The notes beneath the pieces were generated by a model. That model worked only from the letters and a program-made list of their open reading frames with translations, had not been told where the DNA came from and made no database searches. This document shows, piece after piece, positions 55,231-63,803 of a stretch of 64,000 bases of DNA. The translations under genes were made by a program, and so were the position numbers. How positions within the stretch are numbered: the first letter of the stretch is position 1; each line of letters opens with the position of its first letter. Source of the stretch: Variovorax paradoxus (lineage in GTDB: Bacteria; Pseudomonadota; Gammaproteobacteria; Burkholderiales; Burkholderiaceae_C). The stretch covers positions 2,108,001 to 2,172,000 of the forward strand of contig NZ_JAUSXL010000002.1 of assembly GCF_030815975.1 (NCBI RefSeq), in the 5' to 3' direction.

Positions 55231-56034
55231 TTAGACCAAGCGGAAAGCGATGGCGCCCAAGGGACCGTAGTCTGCATGGAAGGTGTCGCCGGCCAGGGCG
55301 GTGGTCGGCCGCGTGAACGAGCCGCCCAGCACGATTTCACCGGCTTCGAGGCACTCGTCCCACGGCGCGAGCTTGTTCGCGAGCCAGGCCACGCCCGTGG
55401 CCGGATGGTTGAGCACGGCCGCGGCCACGCCCGATTCCTCGATCACGCCGTTCTTGTAGAGCAGCGCGCTGACCCAGCGCAGGTCGACCGCGTCGGGCTT
55501 GACCGGCCGGCCGCCCATCACGATGCCCGCATTGGCCGCGTTGTCGGCAATGGTGTCGAACACCTTGCGCGGCGCCTTGGTGTGGCGGTCGAACTGCTCG
55601 ATGCGCGCGTCGATGATCTCGATGGCCGGCACCACGTAGTCGGTGGCGGCGAGCACGTCGAAGATGCTCACGTTCGGCCCCTGCAGCTTCCTGCCGAGCA
55701 CGAAGGCCAGCTCCACCTCGATGCGCGGCGCGATGAAGCGCTTGAACGGGATGTCGCCGCCCTGCTCGAAGAACATGTCGTCGAGCAGGGTGCCGTAGTC
55801 GGGCTCGTCGATCTGGCTCGACTGCTGCATGGCGCGCGAAGTGAGGCCGATCTTGTGGCCCTTCACGACGCGGCCCTCGGCGATCTTGTGCTTCACCCAT
55901 TCGCGCGAGATGGCGTAGCCGTCCTCGATGGTCATCTCGGGAAAGCGCTTGGAGAAATGCTCGACCTGCACGCGCGACCTCTCGCTTTCGTGCAGTTCGG
56001 CCGCGAGCCTGGCAATGGTGTCGGCAGTGAGCAT
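55231..56034 (-). CDS. hpaH: 2-oxo-hept-4-ene-1,7-dioate hydratase HpaH
   Basis: The 267-residue protein belongs to the HpaH/MhpD hydratase family: [39 protein letters not shown] with metal-binding acidic residues, [16 protein letters not shown] and [13 protein letters not shown]. It hydrates 2-oxohept-4-enedioate to the substrate of HpaI. The ATG at 56034 is chosen over 56082 because it opens the conserved domain. It is four bases from the hpaF stop. Confidence 0.93.
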   Translation of the reverse strand: MLTADTIARLAAELHESERSRVQVEHFSKRFPEMTIEDGYAISREWVKHKIAEGRVVKGHKIGLTSRAMQQSSQIDEPDYGTLLDDMFFEQGGDIPFKRFIAPRIEVELAFVLGRKLQGPNVSIFDVLAATDYVVPAIEIIDARIEQFDRHTKAPRKVFDTIADNAANAGIVMGGRPVKPDAVDLRWVSALLYKNGVIEESGVAAAVLNHPATGVAWLANKLAPWDECLEAGEIVLGGSFTRPTTALAGDTFHADYGPLGAIAFRLV

Positions 56035-56038
56035 GGTT

Positions 56039-56443
56039 CTACTTGTTGAAAAGAGGATGCAGGTTGCTGTGCTTGCCGTCATACACCTGGCCCGGGCTTT
56101 CGTCGATCTGCAGCGTGATGCCGATGTGGCGCTTGTCGAAGATCGGTTCGAAATGCGTGCGCACGGCGGCCAGCAGGTCGTCGCCGGCCTTCTTCTTCAC
56201 GGCCTCGGGCCGGCCTGCGGCCATGCGGAGGTTGAGGTACGCGAAGGCGTAGTCGGCCTTGCCGTCGGCTACCGCGTAGTGCGCGGCGGGATAGGCCAGC
56301 ACGCGCGTGCCGCCGACGGGGAACACCGGCTTGCCGGCCTCGTCGCGCTGCGCGAGCATGGTGTCGGCCAGCGTGCGGCACAGCGCCGACATGTCGGTCT
56401 CGGCTTCGATGTTGGGCGTGTAGAGGATCACCAGGTGGGGCAT
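56039..56443 (-). CDS. hpaF: 5-carboxymethyl-2-hydroxymuconate isomerase HpaF
   Basis: The 134-residue protein starts [13 protein letters not shown], so the mature chain would begin with the catalytic Pro of the tautomerase superfamily. It continues with CHMI-type segments ([44 protein letters not shown]). It isomerises 5-carboxymethyl-2-hydroxymuconate. It sits between hpaH and the dioxygenase as in other hpa clusters. Confidence 0.92.
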   Translation of the reverse strand: MPHLVILYTPNIEAETDMSALCRTLADTMLAQRDEAGKPVFPVGGTRVLAYPAAHYAVADGKADYAFAYLNLRMAAGRPEAVKKKAGDDLLAAVRTHFEPIFDKRHIGITLQIDESPGQVYDGKHSNLHPLFNK

Positions 56444-56456
56444 GTCGTTGTTCCGT

Positions 56457-57284
56457 TCATTCGACCGACATCGTCGCGGCGGTGCATGTCACCGCGAAGA
56501 TCGGTATGGCCTTCATGTGCAAGATATTCCCTTTGCCGCGTGCAGCCGCGGCCACGCTGATGAAGGTGCGAATCTCGAAGCCGCCCTGGCCCGCTTCGCG
56601 GTAGGTGGCCTCGTCGTTGTAATCGTCTTGCGAGAGCAGCGCCTCGCGGTCGTTGGCGCACCAGCGGCGCATGAACTCGGCGTCCCAGGCTGCATTCACC
56701 TTGCCCGAATCGGGCGTGGCCGGCCAGTGCGAGATGCCGCCGGTGCCCACCAGCGCGATGCGCTCGGGCGCCTTGTCGCAGGCGCGGCGCAGCGCCTCGC
56801 CGAACGCCCATGCGCGGTGCAGCGGCGTGAGCGGCGGACCCTGGCAGTTGATGTTCACGGGAATGACCTTGGTGTCGAAGTTCGGCGTGAGAAAGTTCAG
56901 CGGCACCATGATGCCGTGGTCGAGCTTCCATTCTTCCGCGTAGGCCACGTCCACGGTCTGCATCACCTCGCGGATCAGGCGCTGCGACAGCGCGGCGTCG
57001 CCGGGAATGGTGTGCTTCTCGATGCCCAGCCACTTCGGGTCCTCGATCGGGCCCTCGTAGCTGTCGGCCATGCCGATCGCATACGCGGGCATGTTGTTCA
57101 TGAAGAAGTTCGCGAAGTGCTCGGCCGCGATGACGATCACCGCATCGGGCTTCGTGGCGCGCATGGCTTCACCGAGGCGGTGGAACTGCGCGTGGAACTC
57201 GTCCTTGGCGGCCGGGTCGGCCAGGTGGGCGCGGCCCGTGATGCCGGGGGCGTGGCTGCACACGCCTGCGAATACGAGGCTCAT
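56457..57284 (-). CDS. Class III extradiol ring-cleavage dioxygenase, LigB-type catalytic subunit (HpaD role)
   Basis: The 275-residue protein has the LigB fold. The metal-binding His segment is GVCSHAPGITG, then the DAVIVIAAEHFANFF segment, EWKLDHGIMVPLNFL, and a catalytic-site GTGGISHWP. With a separate small LigA-like subunit just upstream (4-bp ATGA overlap), it forms a two-component dioxygenase. The surrounding hpaE, F, G, H and I genes indicate that it opens 3,4-dihydroxyphenylacetate at the 2,3 bond, the HpaD function. Alternative substrates are protocatechuate or gallate. The ATG at 57284 opens the conserved domain. Confidence 0.87.
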   Translation of the reverse strand: MSLVFAGVCSHAPGITGRAHLADPAAKDEFHAQFHRLGEAMRATKPDAVIVIAAEHFANFFMNNMPAYAIGMADSYEGPIEDPKWLGIEKHTIPGDAALSQRLIREVMQTVDVAYAEEWKLDHGIMVPLNFLTPNFDTKVIPVNINCQGPPLTPLHRAWAFGEALRRACDKAPERIALVGTGGISHWPATPDSGKVNAAWDAEFMRRWCANDREALLSQDDYNDEATYREAGQGGFEIRTFISVAAAARGKGNILHMKAIPIFAVTCTAATMSVE

Positions 57285-57616
57285 ACGCCTGCCACTTTCT
57301 CGTCTGTGCCTGTTGTCATGGCGTAGATGCCGGCGCGCACGGGGCCATACTTGCGCACGCCTTCGCGCATGGCTTCGAGATAGTCGGCCCATGCAATGCC
57401 GAGCAGCGGTGCAAAGTGCATGAGCAGTTGTCCATTGCAGCCGAGCACATACAGCTTGCCGATGTCGCCCTTGTCGATGGCTTCGCGCTCTTCGTCGTCG
57501 AAGTCATAGGCAGCCAGCAACGCGGCACGTGTTTCGCCGCCTTCGCCATACCGGCGCTGCACCTGGGCGTCACGGTTGAGCGTGAACAGGAATTTCTGCA
57601 TGGCGTACAGGCTCAT
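57281..57616 (-). CDS. LigA-type small subunit of the extradiol dioxygenase
   Basis: The 111-residue helical protein matches the alpha subunit of protocatechuate 4,5-dioxygenase-type enzymes: QKFLFTLNRDAQVQRRYGEG, LLAAYDFDDEEREAIDKGDI, GKLYVLGCNGQLLMHFAPLL. The LigA chain covers the active site of LigB and helps bind the substrate. Classical HpaD enzymes of enterobacteria do not need a separate gene for it. An internal Met at residue 6 is an alternative start. The composite repeat separates it from hpaE. Confidence 0.88.
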   Translation of the reverse strand: MSLYAMQKFLFTLNRDAQVQRRYGEGGETRAALLAAYDFDDEEREAIDKGDIGKLYVLGCNGQLLMHFAPLLGIAWADYLEAMREGVRKYGPVRAGIYAMTTGTDEKVAGV

Positions 57617-57628
57617 TGCAGTGATCCA

Positions 57629-57908
57629 TGGCGCTCTTGTTCAGGGCGCGTGCACAGGACACCGGGTGCTCCCCTCCGCGAATGTCCCCCGCCTTCGGCT
57701 CCTCCTTTATTTCGCTGCGGGGAGCACCCGATGCCCTGTGCACCATGGGCGCTGCTCTTGTGCTGGCCGATCAACCACCGCTCTGCATAACGATCACGCT
57801 GATGGGGTGCCTTGCGCAGCGAAATAAAGGGGGAGGCCGCAGGCCGGAGGACATTCGCGGAGCAAGGTACCCCGTCGGCGGGAGCGCGCCCCGAACAGCG
57901 CACGTCAA
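57629..57908. repeat. Composite 280-bp inverted-repeat element, copy 2, inside the hpa operon
   Basis: This is the reverse complement of 38729-39010 over its whole length. It has one half at about 57662-57730 (GGGTGCTCCCC to GGGGAGCACCC), a spacer, and the other half at about 57802-57876 (GGGGTGCCTTGC to AGCAAGGTACCCC). Outer arms TTCAGGGCGCG and CGCGCCCCGAA complete it. It fills almost the entire 327-bp gap between the hpaE stop and the LigA-like start, and no protein is evident in it. Confidence 0.9.
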
Positions 57909-57943
57909 ACACAACGCGACGAACAGAAAAGCAAGAGCTCATC

Positions 57944-59407
57944 TCAAGTCCCCCAATGCGGAATGTGATGCGAGCCCATCGACACCGCCACATTCTTCGG
58001 CTCGCAGAACACTTCATAACTCCAGGTGCCGCCTTCGCGCCCCGTGCCCGAGGCCTTGGTGCCGCCGAAGGGCTGGCGCAGGTCGCGCACGTTCTGGCTG
58101 TTGACGAAGCACATGCCGGCCTCGACCGCGGCGGCCACGCGGTGCGCGCGGCCGATGTTCTCGGTCCATACATAGCTGCTCAGGCCGTACTGGATGTCGT
58201 TGGCAAGGCGAATCGCATCGGCCTCGTCCTTGAACGGAATCAGGCACGCCACCGGTCCGAAGATTTCTTCCTGCGCAATTCGCATCCGGTTGTCTACGTC
58301 GGCGAACACGGTGGGCGCCACGTAGTTGCCCTTCTTCACGCGATCGGGCAGGTTGCCCGGAACCTCGAGCCCGCCGCACAAGAGCGTCGCGCCTTCCTTC
58401 GGACCGAGTTCGATATAGCTGCGCACCTTCGCCAGGTGCGCCTGCGAAATCATCGGCCCGACGATGGTCTTCTCGTCGAGCGGGTCGCCCACCACGATGC
58501 GCCTGGCGCGCTCGGCGAACTTCGCGGCAAAGTCGGCATAGATCGACTGCTGCACCAGGATGCGCGAACCGGCCGTGCAGCGTTCGCCGTTGTTGCTGAA
58601 GATCATGAACACCGCCGCATCGAGCGCGCGGTCGAGATCGGCGTCTTCGAAGATCACGAACGGGCTCTTGCCGCCCAGCTCCATGCTGAACTTCTTCAGG
58701 CCCGCGCTCTTCACGATGCGGTTGCCGGTGGCGGTGGAGCCGGTGAACGAGATCGCGCGCACGTCGGGGTGCGCCACCAGCGGCTCGCCGGCTTCCTTGC
58801 CATAGCCGTGCACGAGGTTGAGCACGCCGGGCGGAATGCCGGCTTCGAGCGCCAGCTCACCCAGCCGCGCGGCCGTGAGCGGCGAGAGCTCGCTCATCTT
58901 CAGCACCGCGGTGTTGCCGAAGGCCAGGCAGGGCGCGACCTTCCAGGTGGCGGTCATGAAGGGCACGTTCCACGGGCTGATGAGCGCGCACACGCCCACC
59001 GGGTGAAACAGCGTGTAGTTCAGGTGCGTGTGCGTGGGGTAGGTGTGGCCGTCGACGCGCGTGCACATCTCGGCGAAGTAGTAGAAGTTGTCGGCCGCGC
59101 GCGGAATCAGCTGCTTGCCGGTCTGTGCGATCACCTGGCCGCAGTCATTGGTCTCGGTCTGTGCGATCTCGGGCACGTGCTGCGCGATCAGGTCGCCGAG
59201 CTTGCGCACGAGCTTGGCGCGTTCGGGCGCGGGCAGGCCGGCCCACTTGGGAAAGGCCTCCTTGGCGGCGGCCACGGCCGCATTCACTTCGGCCTCGCCG
59301 CCCGAGGCGACCTCGGCCAGAACCTCCTGCGTGGCCGGGTTGATGGTCTCGAAGTAGTCCTTGCCTGTGACGGACTTGCCGCCGATGAGGTGGTTGATCT
59401 GTTGCAT
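57944..59407 (-). CDS. hpaE: 5-carboxymethyl-2-hydroxymuconate semialdehyde dehydrogenase HpaE
   Basis: The 487-residue aldehyde dehydrogenase has the catalytic Glu in KKFSMELGGKSPF and the nucleophile Cys in NNGERCTAGSR. The NAD segment SFTGSTATGNRIV and the C-terminal GGTKASGTGREGGTWSYEVF are also present. Within this cluster it oxidises the semialdehyde made by ring cleavage to 5-carboxymethyl-2-hydroxymuconate. The HpaE assignment follows from length, the MQQINHLIGGKSV start and the flanking genes. Confidence 0.93.
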   Translation of the reverse strand: MQQINHLIGGKSVTGKDYFETINPATQEVLAEVASGGEAEVNAAVAAAKEAFPKWAGLPAPERAKLVRKLGDLIAQHVPEIAQTETNDCGQVIAQTGKQLIPRAADNFYYFAEMCTRVDGHTYPTHTHLNYTLFHPVGVCALISPWNVPFMTATWKVAPCLAFGNTAVLKMSELSPLTAARLGELALEAGIPPGVLNLVHGYGKEAGEPLVAHPDVRAISFTGSTATGNRIVKSAGLKKFSMELGGKSPFVIFEDADLDRALDAAVFMIFSNNGERCTAGSRILVQQSIYADFAAKFAERARRIVVGDPLDEKTIVGPMISQAHLAKVRSYIELGPKEGATLLCGGLEVPGNLPDRVKKGNYVAPTVFADVDNRMRIAQEEIFGPVACLIPFKDEADAIRLANDIQYGLSSYVWTENIGRAHRVAAAVEAGMCFVNSQNVRDLRQPFGGTKASGTGREGGTWSYEVFCEPKNVAVSMGSHHIPHWGT

Positions 59408-59423
59408 GGAAAAGGTGTCCGGT

Positions 59424-60416
59424 TCAGTCGAGCTTGATGTCGCGCGCCTTGATCAGCGCGTGCCATTTCTTGCGCTCCGCATCGGTGTAGCGCGTCATTT
59501 CGGTGGCGTCGGCAGGGCGTGCTTCCCAGCCCGCGTCATAGAGTTTCTGGCGCACGCCCGCATCGCCCATGGCCTTCTGCAGCTCGGCGCCGAGCCTGGC
59601 CTGCACTTCCTTCGGCGTGGCTGCGGGCGCCACGAGGCCCTGCCAGGTGTAGGCCTCGACGTTGGCGTAGCCCATCTCCTTGGCGGTGGGCACATTGGGC
59701 AGCTGCGGAATGCGCTCGGCCGACATCGCGAGCAGCGGTACCACCTTGCCGGCCTTGACCGCGCTCACACCGCTGGGCAGGTCGAGCATCATCAGCGGAA
59801 CCTGGCCGCCCATCAGGTCTTGAAGCGCGGGTGCGCCGCCCTTGTAGGGCACGTGAAGCATCGACACGCCGGCCTCGCGCTGGAACAGTTCCATCGCGAG
59901 GTGGTGCGGGCTGCCTGTGCCAGGCGTCGCGATGCTGTATTTGCCGGGTGAAGCCTTCAGCGCGGCGACGAGCGCCTTGGCATCGGCGATGCCCGCATTG
60001 GGCGCGGCCGTGATGACGAGCGGCGAGCGGCCCATCATGCCGACGAGCGCGAAGTCTTTCTCGGCGTCGTAGGGCAGCTTCTTGTAGAGCGCGGGGTTGT
60101 AGACCAGCACGCCGTTGTCGGCCGAGAACACGGTGTAGCCGTCGCCCGGCGAACGCGCCACGTTCTCCGACGCGATGATCGCGCCCGCGCCGGGCTTGTT
60201 GTCGACGAGCACCGGCTGGCCCACCTGCTGCGACACCTGCGCGCCGACCGTGCGTGCGAGAAAGTCGGTGCCGCCGCCGGCCGGGTAGCCCACCACCCAG
60301 CGCACGGGCTTGGCGGGGTAGGCCGCGGTCTGCGCCGATGCATCGAGCGCGAACATCGAGGCGCTCAACGCCACGAGGGTGGCCGCGACGCCGCGTATTT
60401 TCTTTCTGGTGTTCAT
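59424..60416 (-). CDS. Bug-family (TctC) solute-binding protein in the hpa operon
   Basis: The 330-residue periplasmic protein has a Sec signal (RGVAATLVALSASMFALDAS, cleavage near ASAQ) and Bug/TctC motifs (RWVVGYPAGGGTDFLART, VDNKPGAGAIIASENVARSP, DYAEKDFALVGMM-type segment here YDAEKDFALVGMMGRSPLVI). It is embedded between hpaE and hpaG2, so the likely ligand is an aromatic acid such as 4-hydroxyphenylacetate or homoprotocatechuate, an inference. No transporter membrane subunit is in the window. Confidence 0.92.
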   Translation of the reverse strand: MNTRKKIRGVAATLVALSASMFALDASAQTAAYPAKPVRWVVGYPAGGGTDFLARTVGAQVSQQVGQPVLVDNKPGAGAIIASENVARSPGDGYTVFSADNGVLVYNPALYKKLPYDAEKDFALVGMMGRSPLVITAAPNAGIADAKALVAALKASPGKYSIATPGTGSPHHLAMELFQREAGVSMLHVPYKGGAPALQDLMGGQVPLMMLDLPSGVSAVKAGKVVPLLAMSAERIPQLPNVPTAKEMGYANVEAYTWQGLVAPAATPKEVQARLGAELQKAMGDAGVRQKLYDAGWEARPADATEMTRYTDAERKKWHALIKARDIKLD

Positions 60417-60461
60417 GGCGTTTGTCTCCGCTGCTTTTGTATATGTGTGACAGGAAAAAAA

Positions 60462-61232
60462 TCAGGCCGCGTCGATGGTGTTGACCAAAGCGCCGATGTG
60501 CTCGATCTCGCAGATGACCACGTCGCCCGGCTCGCAGTCGACCACGCCGTCGGGCGTGCCCGTGAGGATCAGGTCGCCCGGCGACAGTGTCATGAAGCGG
60601 CTGAAGTATTCGATGAGAAAGGGCACGTCGAAGATCATGTCGCGCGTGCTGCCCTGCTGCGTGACGGTGCCGTTCACCGTGGTCTTCAATGCGAGTGCCA
60701 TGGGGTCGGGCACGTCGGCCGCGTCGACGAACCAGGGGCCGAGCGGCGTGCAGGTGTCGCGGTTCTTCACGCGCAGGTTGGGGCGGTACCAGTTCTCGAG
60801 GTAGTCGCGGATCGCGTAGTCGTTGGCGACCGTGTAGCCGCCGATGAAGTCGTAGGCGTCGGCCCGCTTCACGTTCTTCGCGGTCTTGCCGACCACGATG
60901 GCGAGCTCGCACTCGTAGTGCATGAACTGCACGCCGGCCGGCCGGTGCGTGTGCTGGCGGTGGCCGATGAGCGTGCTCTGGCCCTTGACGAACACCAAGG
61001 GTTCCTCGGGCGCCTTGAACTCGAGTTCCTTCGCGTGGTCGGCGTAGTTCAGGCCGAGCGCGAGGATGGTGCGCGGGCGCGGCGAGGGCGCGAGCGGCGG
61101 CAGCCACACAAGCTGTTCCTGCGGCACGACGCGGCCGTCGTCCAGCCGCACGGCGGCATCGGCCTGGCCGTTGAATTCGTGCGCGATGCCGGTGTGCTCA
61201 CGACCTTCGAAGATGACGCGTGCGTGCTTCAT
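60462..61232 (-). CDS. hpaG2: HpaG C-terminal-type isomerase/decarboxylase (FAH family)
   Basis: The 256-residue fumarylacetoacetase-family protein has the metal-binding acidic cluster in FMHYECELAIVVGKTAKNVK, GGYTVANDYAIRDYLENWYR, TCTPLGPWFVDAADVPDP and SPGDLILTGTPDGVVDCEPG. It corresponds to one half of the bifunctional HpaG (5-oxopent-3-ene-1,2,5-tricarboxylate decarboxylase/isomerase). The ATG at 61232 overlaps the stop of the next hpaG gene by 4 bp. Which half does which reaction is taken from family knowledge, not seen here. Confidence 0.9.
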   Translation of the reverse strand: MKHARVIFEGREHTGIAHEFNGQADAAVRLDDGRVVPQEQLVWLPPLAPSPRPRTILALGLNYADHAKELEFKAPEEPLVFVKGQSTLIGHRQHTHRPAGVQFMHYECELAIVVGKTAKNVKRADAYDFIGGYTVANDYAIRDYLENWYRPNLRVKNRDTCTPLGPWFVDAADVPDPMALALKTTVNGTVTQQGSTRDMIFDVPFLIEYFSRFMTLSPGDLILTGTPDGVVDCEPGDVVICEIEHIGALVNTIDAA

Positions 61233-61867
61233 GCTGCGGCCTCTTGCACCAGCGTGTTGCTCAAGGCCTCGAAGCCCGGCGCCGAGATCTCGATGCGGTC
61301 GCCCGCACGCGCCAGCGGCCGGCCGGCATCGCAGCCCAGCATCAGCACGTCGCCATGCGCGAGCGTCATGAATTCGCCGACGTCGGCGAGCAGCTGCTGC
61401 GCGGGCCGCACGAGCTGCGAGAAGTCGATCGACTGCTTCAGCGCGCCGTTGATGCGCACCTCGACGTGGAAGTGCGCGGGGTCGGCCACCTCCTGCGCAT
61501 CGCGCAGCGCCGGGCCAATGCCCAGGAAGCCGTCGACGCATTTGAACTTCACGGGCGGGCGGAAGAAGCTCGCATGCGGGATCGAGAGGTCGTTCATCAG
61601 TACGAAGCCTTCGACGTCGCCCTCGGCGCCGATCACCATGCCGATGCTGGCGCCGACTTCCACCTCGGACACGGACGAAGGCATCGCGATGGCGCTGCCG
61701 TGCGGGCTCCAGGTGTTGACCGTCTTCACGTAGAGCACGGGCGCCTTCGGCGGGGCCTTGTAGGGCAGCTGCGTCATCTGCGGGGCGAGCGCCTCGAACT
61801 CGGCGCGGAAATTCAACAGCGTGCCGTACACGGTGCCGGCGGGCATGAAATGGGGGTTGCCGCTCAT
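61229..61867 (-). CDS. hpaG1: HpaG N-terminal-type isomerase/decarboxylase (FAH family)
   Basis: The 212-residue protein belongs to the same FAH family and corresponds to the other half of HpaG: VYGTLLNFRAEFEALAP, VEVGASIGMVIGAEGDVEG, FVLMNDLSIPHASFFRPPVK and LAHGDVLMLGCDAGRPL. It is shorter than its partner. It overlaps both hpaG2 and hpaR by ATGA. Split HpaG genes are common outside enterobacteria. Confidence 0.9.
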   Translation of the reverse strand: MSGNPHFMPAGTVYGTLLNFRAEFEALAPQMTQLPYKAPPKAPVLYVKTVNTWSPHGSAIAMPSSVSEVEVGASIGMVIGAEGDVEGFVLMNDLSIPHASFFRPPVKFKCVDGFLGIGPALRDAQEVADPAHFHVEVRINGALKQSIDFSQLVRPAQQLLADVGEFMTLAHGDVLMLGCDAGRPLARAGDRIEISAPGFEALSNTLVQEAAA

Positions 61868-62298
61868 GAGGGCTGCTCCAGTGCGATGAGTTCGTCGAGC
61901 AGCCCATAGAGCTGCGTGAGCTTGGCCTTGCCCAGCGACCTTTCCATCCAGTCGTAGTGCGCCTCGATGCTGCCCGACAGGCGCTTTACGAGCTTCATGC
62001 CGTGCGGCGTGGCCTCGACCACGGTGCGGCGCTGGTCGGCCGGATCGCGGGCGCGGATGATGAGGTCGTCGCGCTCCATGCGTGCGAGCACGCCGGTGAG
62101 GCTGGGGCCGAGGATGAAGGCCTCGCGAGCCACGCGGCCGGTATCGACCGCGCCGTGCTCGCCAAGTACGCGCAGCACGCGCCATTGCTGGTCGGACAGC
62201 GCATGCTCGCGCAGGCTGGGCCGCGTGTGGGCCATCACGGCTTCGCGCGCCTGCAGCAGCAGGCGCGGCAAATTGCGGTGCGTGAATGTGGTGCTCAA
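61864..62298 (-). CDS. hpaR: MarR-family repressor HpaR
   Basis: The 144-residue protein has a MarR winged helix (LSDQQWRVLRVLGEHGAVDT, LGPSLTGVLARMERDDLIIR, DPADQRRTVVEATPHGMKLV) and is the size of HpaR, the repressor of homoprotocatechuate genes that responds to pathway intermediates. It is the first gene of the operon and appears to start with TTG at 62298; no in-frame ATG upstream precedes the conserved domain. A palindrome upstream is a likely self-controlled operator. Confidence 0.9.
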   Translation of the reverse strand: MSTTFTHRNLPRLLLQAREAVMAHTRPSLREHALSDQQWRVLRVLGEHGAVDTGRVAREAFILGPSLTGVLARMERDDLIIRARDPADQRRTVVEATPHGMKLVKRLSGSIEAHYDWMERSLGKAKLTQLYGLLDELIALEQPS

Positions 62299-62320
62299 GG
62301 CTCGTCTCTTTCGAAATTAC

Positions 62321-62354
62321 TTAACATGTTAAATGATTCATCACGCCTTTCCAA
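62321..62354 (-). promoter_or_regulatory. Candidate hpaR promoter with overlapping palindromic operator
   Basis: On the minus strand TTGGAA (62349-62354) lies 17 bases from TAACAT (62326-62331), a plausible -35/-10 pair. The -10 is inside the perfect 12-bp palindrome TTAACATGTTAA (62321-62332), positioned so that a bound MarR dimer would block polymerase. The gap of 99 bp to radA must also contain any radA promoter. Confidence 0.6.
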
Positions 62355-62397
62355 GGCCCCTGGCATCAGGGTTTGTGCGGACACCTAAACTCGCCGC

Positions 62398-63786
62398 ATG
62401 GCCAAGGAAAAATCTCTCTTCGTCTGCAGCGAATGCGGCGGCACCAGCCCCAAGTGGCTCGGCAAATGCCCGAGCTGCGGCGCCTGGAACACTCTCATCG
62501 AACAGGTGGCGGGCAGCAGCGGCCCGGCCAACAACCGCTTCGGCACACAGTACGCCGCGCTCGCGGGCGTGTCCGAACTTGCCACGCTGTCGGAAATGGA
62601 AGCGACCGACATCGAACGCACGCCCACCGGGCTCGACGAACTCGACCGCGTGCTGGGCGGCGGCATCGTCTCGGGCGGCGTCACGCTGATCGGCGGCGAC
62701 CCGGGCATCGGCAAGTCGACCTTGCTGCTGCAGGCGGTCGATGCGCTGCAGCGCGCGGGGCAGAACGCGCTCTACGTCACCGGCGAGGAAAGCGGCGCGC
62801 AGGTGGCGCTGCGCTCCAGGCGGCTGGGCCTGGACCACTCGCAGGTGCAGGTGCTGGCCGAGATCCAGCTCGAGAAGATCATCGCCACGCTCGACGCCAC
62901 GCGCCCGGCCATCGCGGTGATCGACTCGATCCAGACGGTGTATTCCGACCAGCTCACTTCCGCCCCAGGCTCGGTGGCCCAGGTGCGCGAATGCGCGGCC
63001 CACCTCACGCGCTTTGCCAAGACCAGCGGCACGGCGGTGGTGCTGGTGGGCCATGTCACCAAGGAGGGGGCGCTCGCGGGCCCGCGCGTGCTCGAGCACA
63101 TGGTCGACACGGTGCTGTACTTCGAGGGCGACACGCATTCGAGCTTTCGCCTCGTGCGCGCCATCAAGAACCGCTTCGGCGCCGTGAACGAGATCGGCGT
63201 GTTCGCGATGACCGAGCGCGGCCTGAAGGGCGTGACCAACCCGAGCGCGATCTTCCTGAGCCAGCATGCGGAGCCGGTGCCCGGCAGCGTGGTGCTGGTC
63301 ACGCTCGAAGGCACGCGGCCGATGCTGGTGGAGATCCAGGCGCTGGTCGACAACGGCGGGCCGAGTCCGCGCCGCCTCTCGGTGGGCCTGGACCGCGACC
63401 GGCTCGCGATGCTGCTGGCCGTGCTGCACCGCCACGCGGGCGTGGCCTGCATGGACCAGGATGTGTTCGTCAACGCGGTGGGCGGCGTGCGCATCAGCGA
63501 GCCGGCGGCCGACCTGGCCGTGATGCTCGCCATCACCTCAAGCCTGCGCGGCAAGCCGCTGCCCAAGGGGTTCATCGCATTCGGCGAGGTCGGGCTGGCC
63601 GGCGAGGTGCGCCCCGCGCCGCGGGGCCAGGAGCGCCTGCGCGAAGCGGCCAAGCTGGGCTTCAGCGTGGCCGTGGTGCCCAAGGCCAACGCGCCGCGCA
63701 AGGGCTCGAAGGAGATCGAGGGCCTGACCATCCATGCCGTCGAGCGCATCGAGGAGGCGATGGACGTGGTGCGCCGGCTCGACTGA
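62398..63786 (+). CDS. radA: DNA repair protein RadA
   Basis: The 462-residue protein has the RadA layout. A four-cysteine zinc finger comes first (CSECGGTSPKWLGKCPSCGA, residues 11-30). A RecA-like ATPase follows with Walker A GDPGIGKST, then the diagnostic RadA motif KNRFGAVNEIG. A Lon-protease-like C-terminal domain (IAFGEVGLAGEVRPAPRGQE) ends the protein. RadA aids branch migration in recombination. It is the first gene right of the catabolic block and has the opposite orientation, diverging from hpaR. Confidence 0.97.
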   Translation: MAKEKSLFVCSECGGTSPKWLGKCPSCGAWNTLIEQVAGSSGPANNRFGTQYAALAGVSELATLSEMEATDIERTPTGLDELDRVLGGGIVSGGVTLIGGDPGIGKSTLLLQAVDALQRAGQNALYVTGEESGAQVALRSRRLGLDHSQVQVLAEIQLEKIIATLDATRPAIAVIDSIQTVYSDQLTSAPGSVAQVRECAAHLTRFAKTSGTAVVLVGHVTKEGALAGPRVLEHMVDTVLYFEGDTHSSFRLVRAIKNRFGAVNEIGVFAMTERGLKGVTNPSAIFLSQHAEPVPGSVVLVTLEGTRPMLVEIQALVDNGGPSPRRLSVGLDRDRLAMLLAVLHRHAGVACMDQDVFVNAVGGVRISEPAADLAVMLAITSSLRGKPLPKGFIAFGEVGLAGEVRPAPRGQERLREAAKLGFSVAVVPKANAPRKGSKEIEGLTIHAVERIEEAMDVVRRLD

Positions 63787-63803
63787 TCGACCCATGAAAA
63801 AAT

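Noticed and set aside
57617..58173. Small open frames inside and around the composite repeat at 57.6 kb
   Set aside because: The same peptides arise from the inverted copy at 38.7 kb in different frames, and none has a domain, so they are by-products of the repeat.
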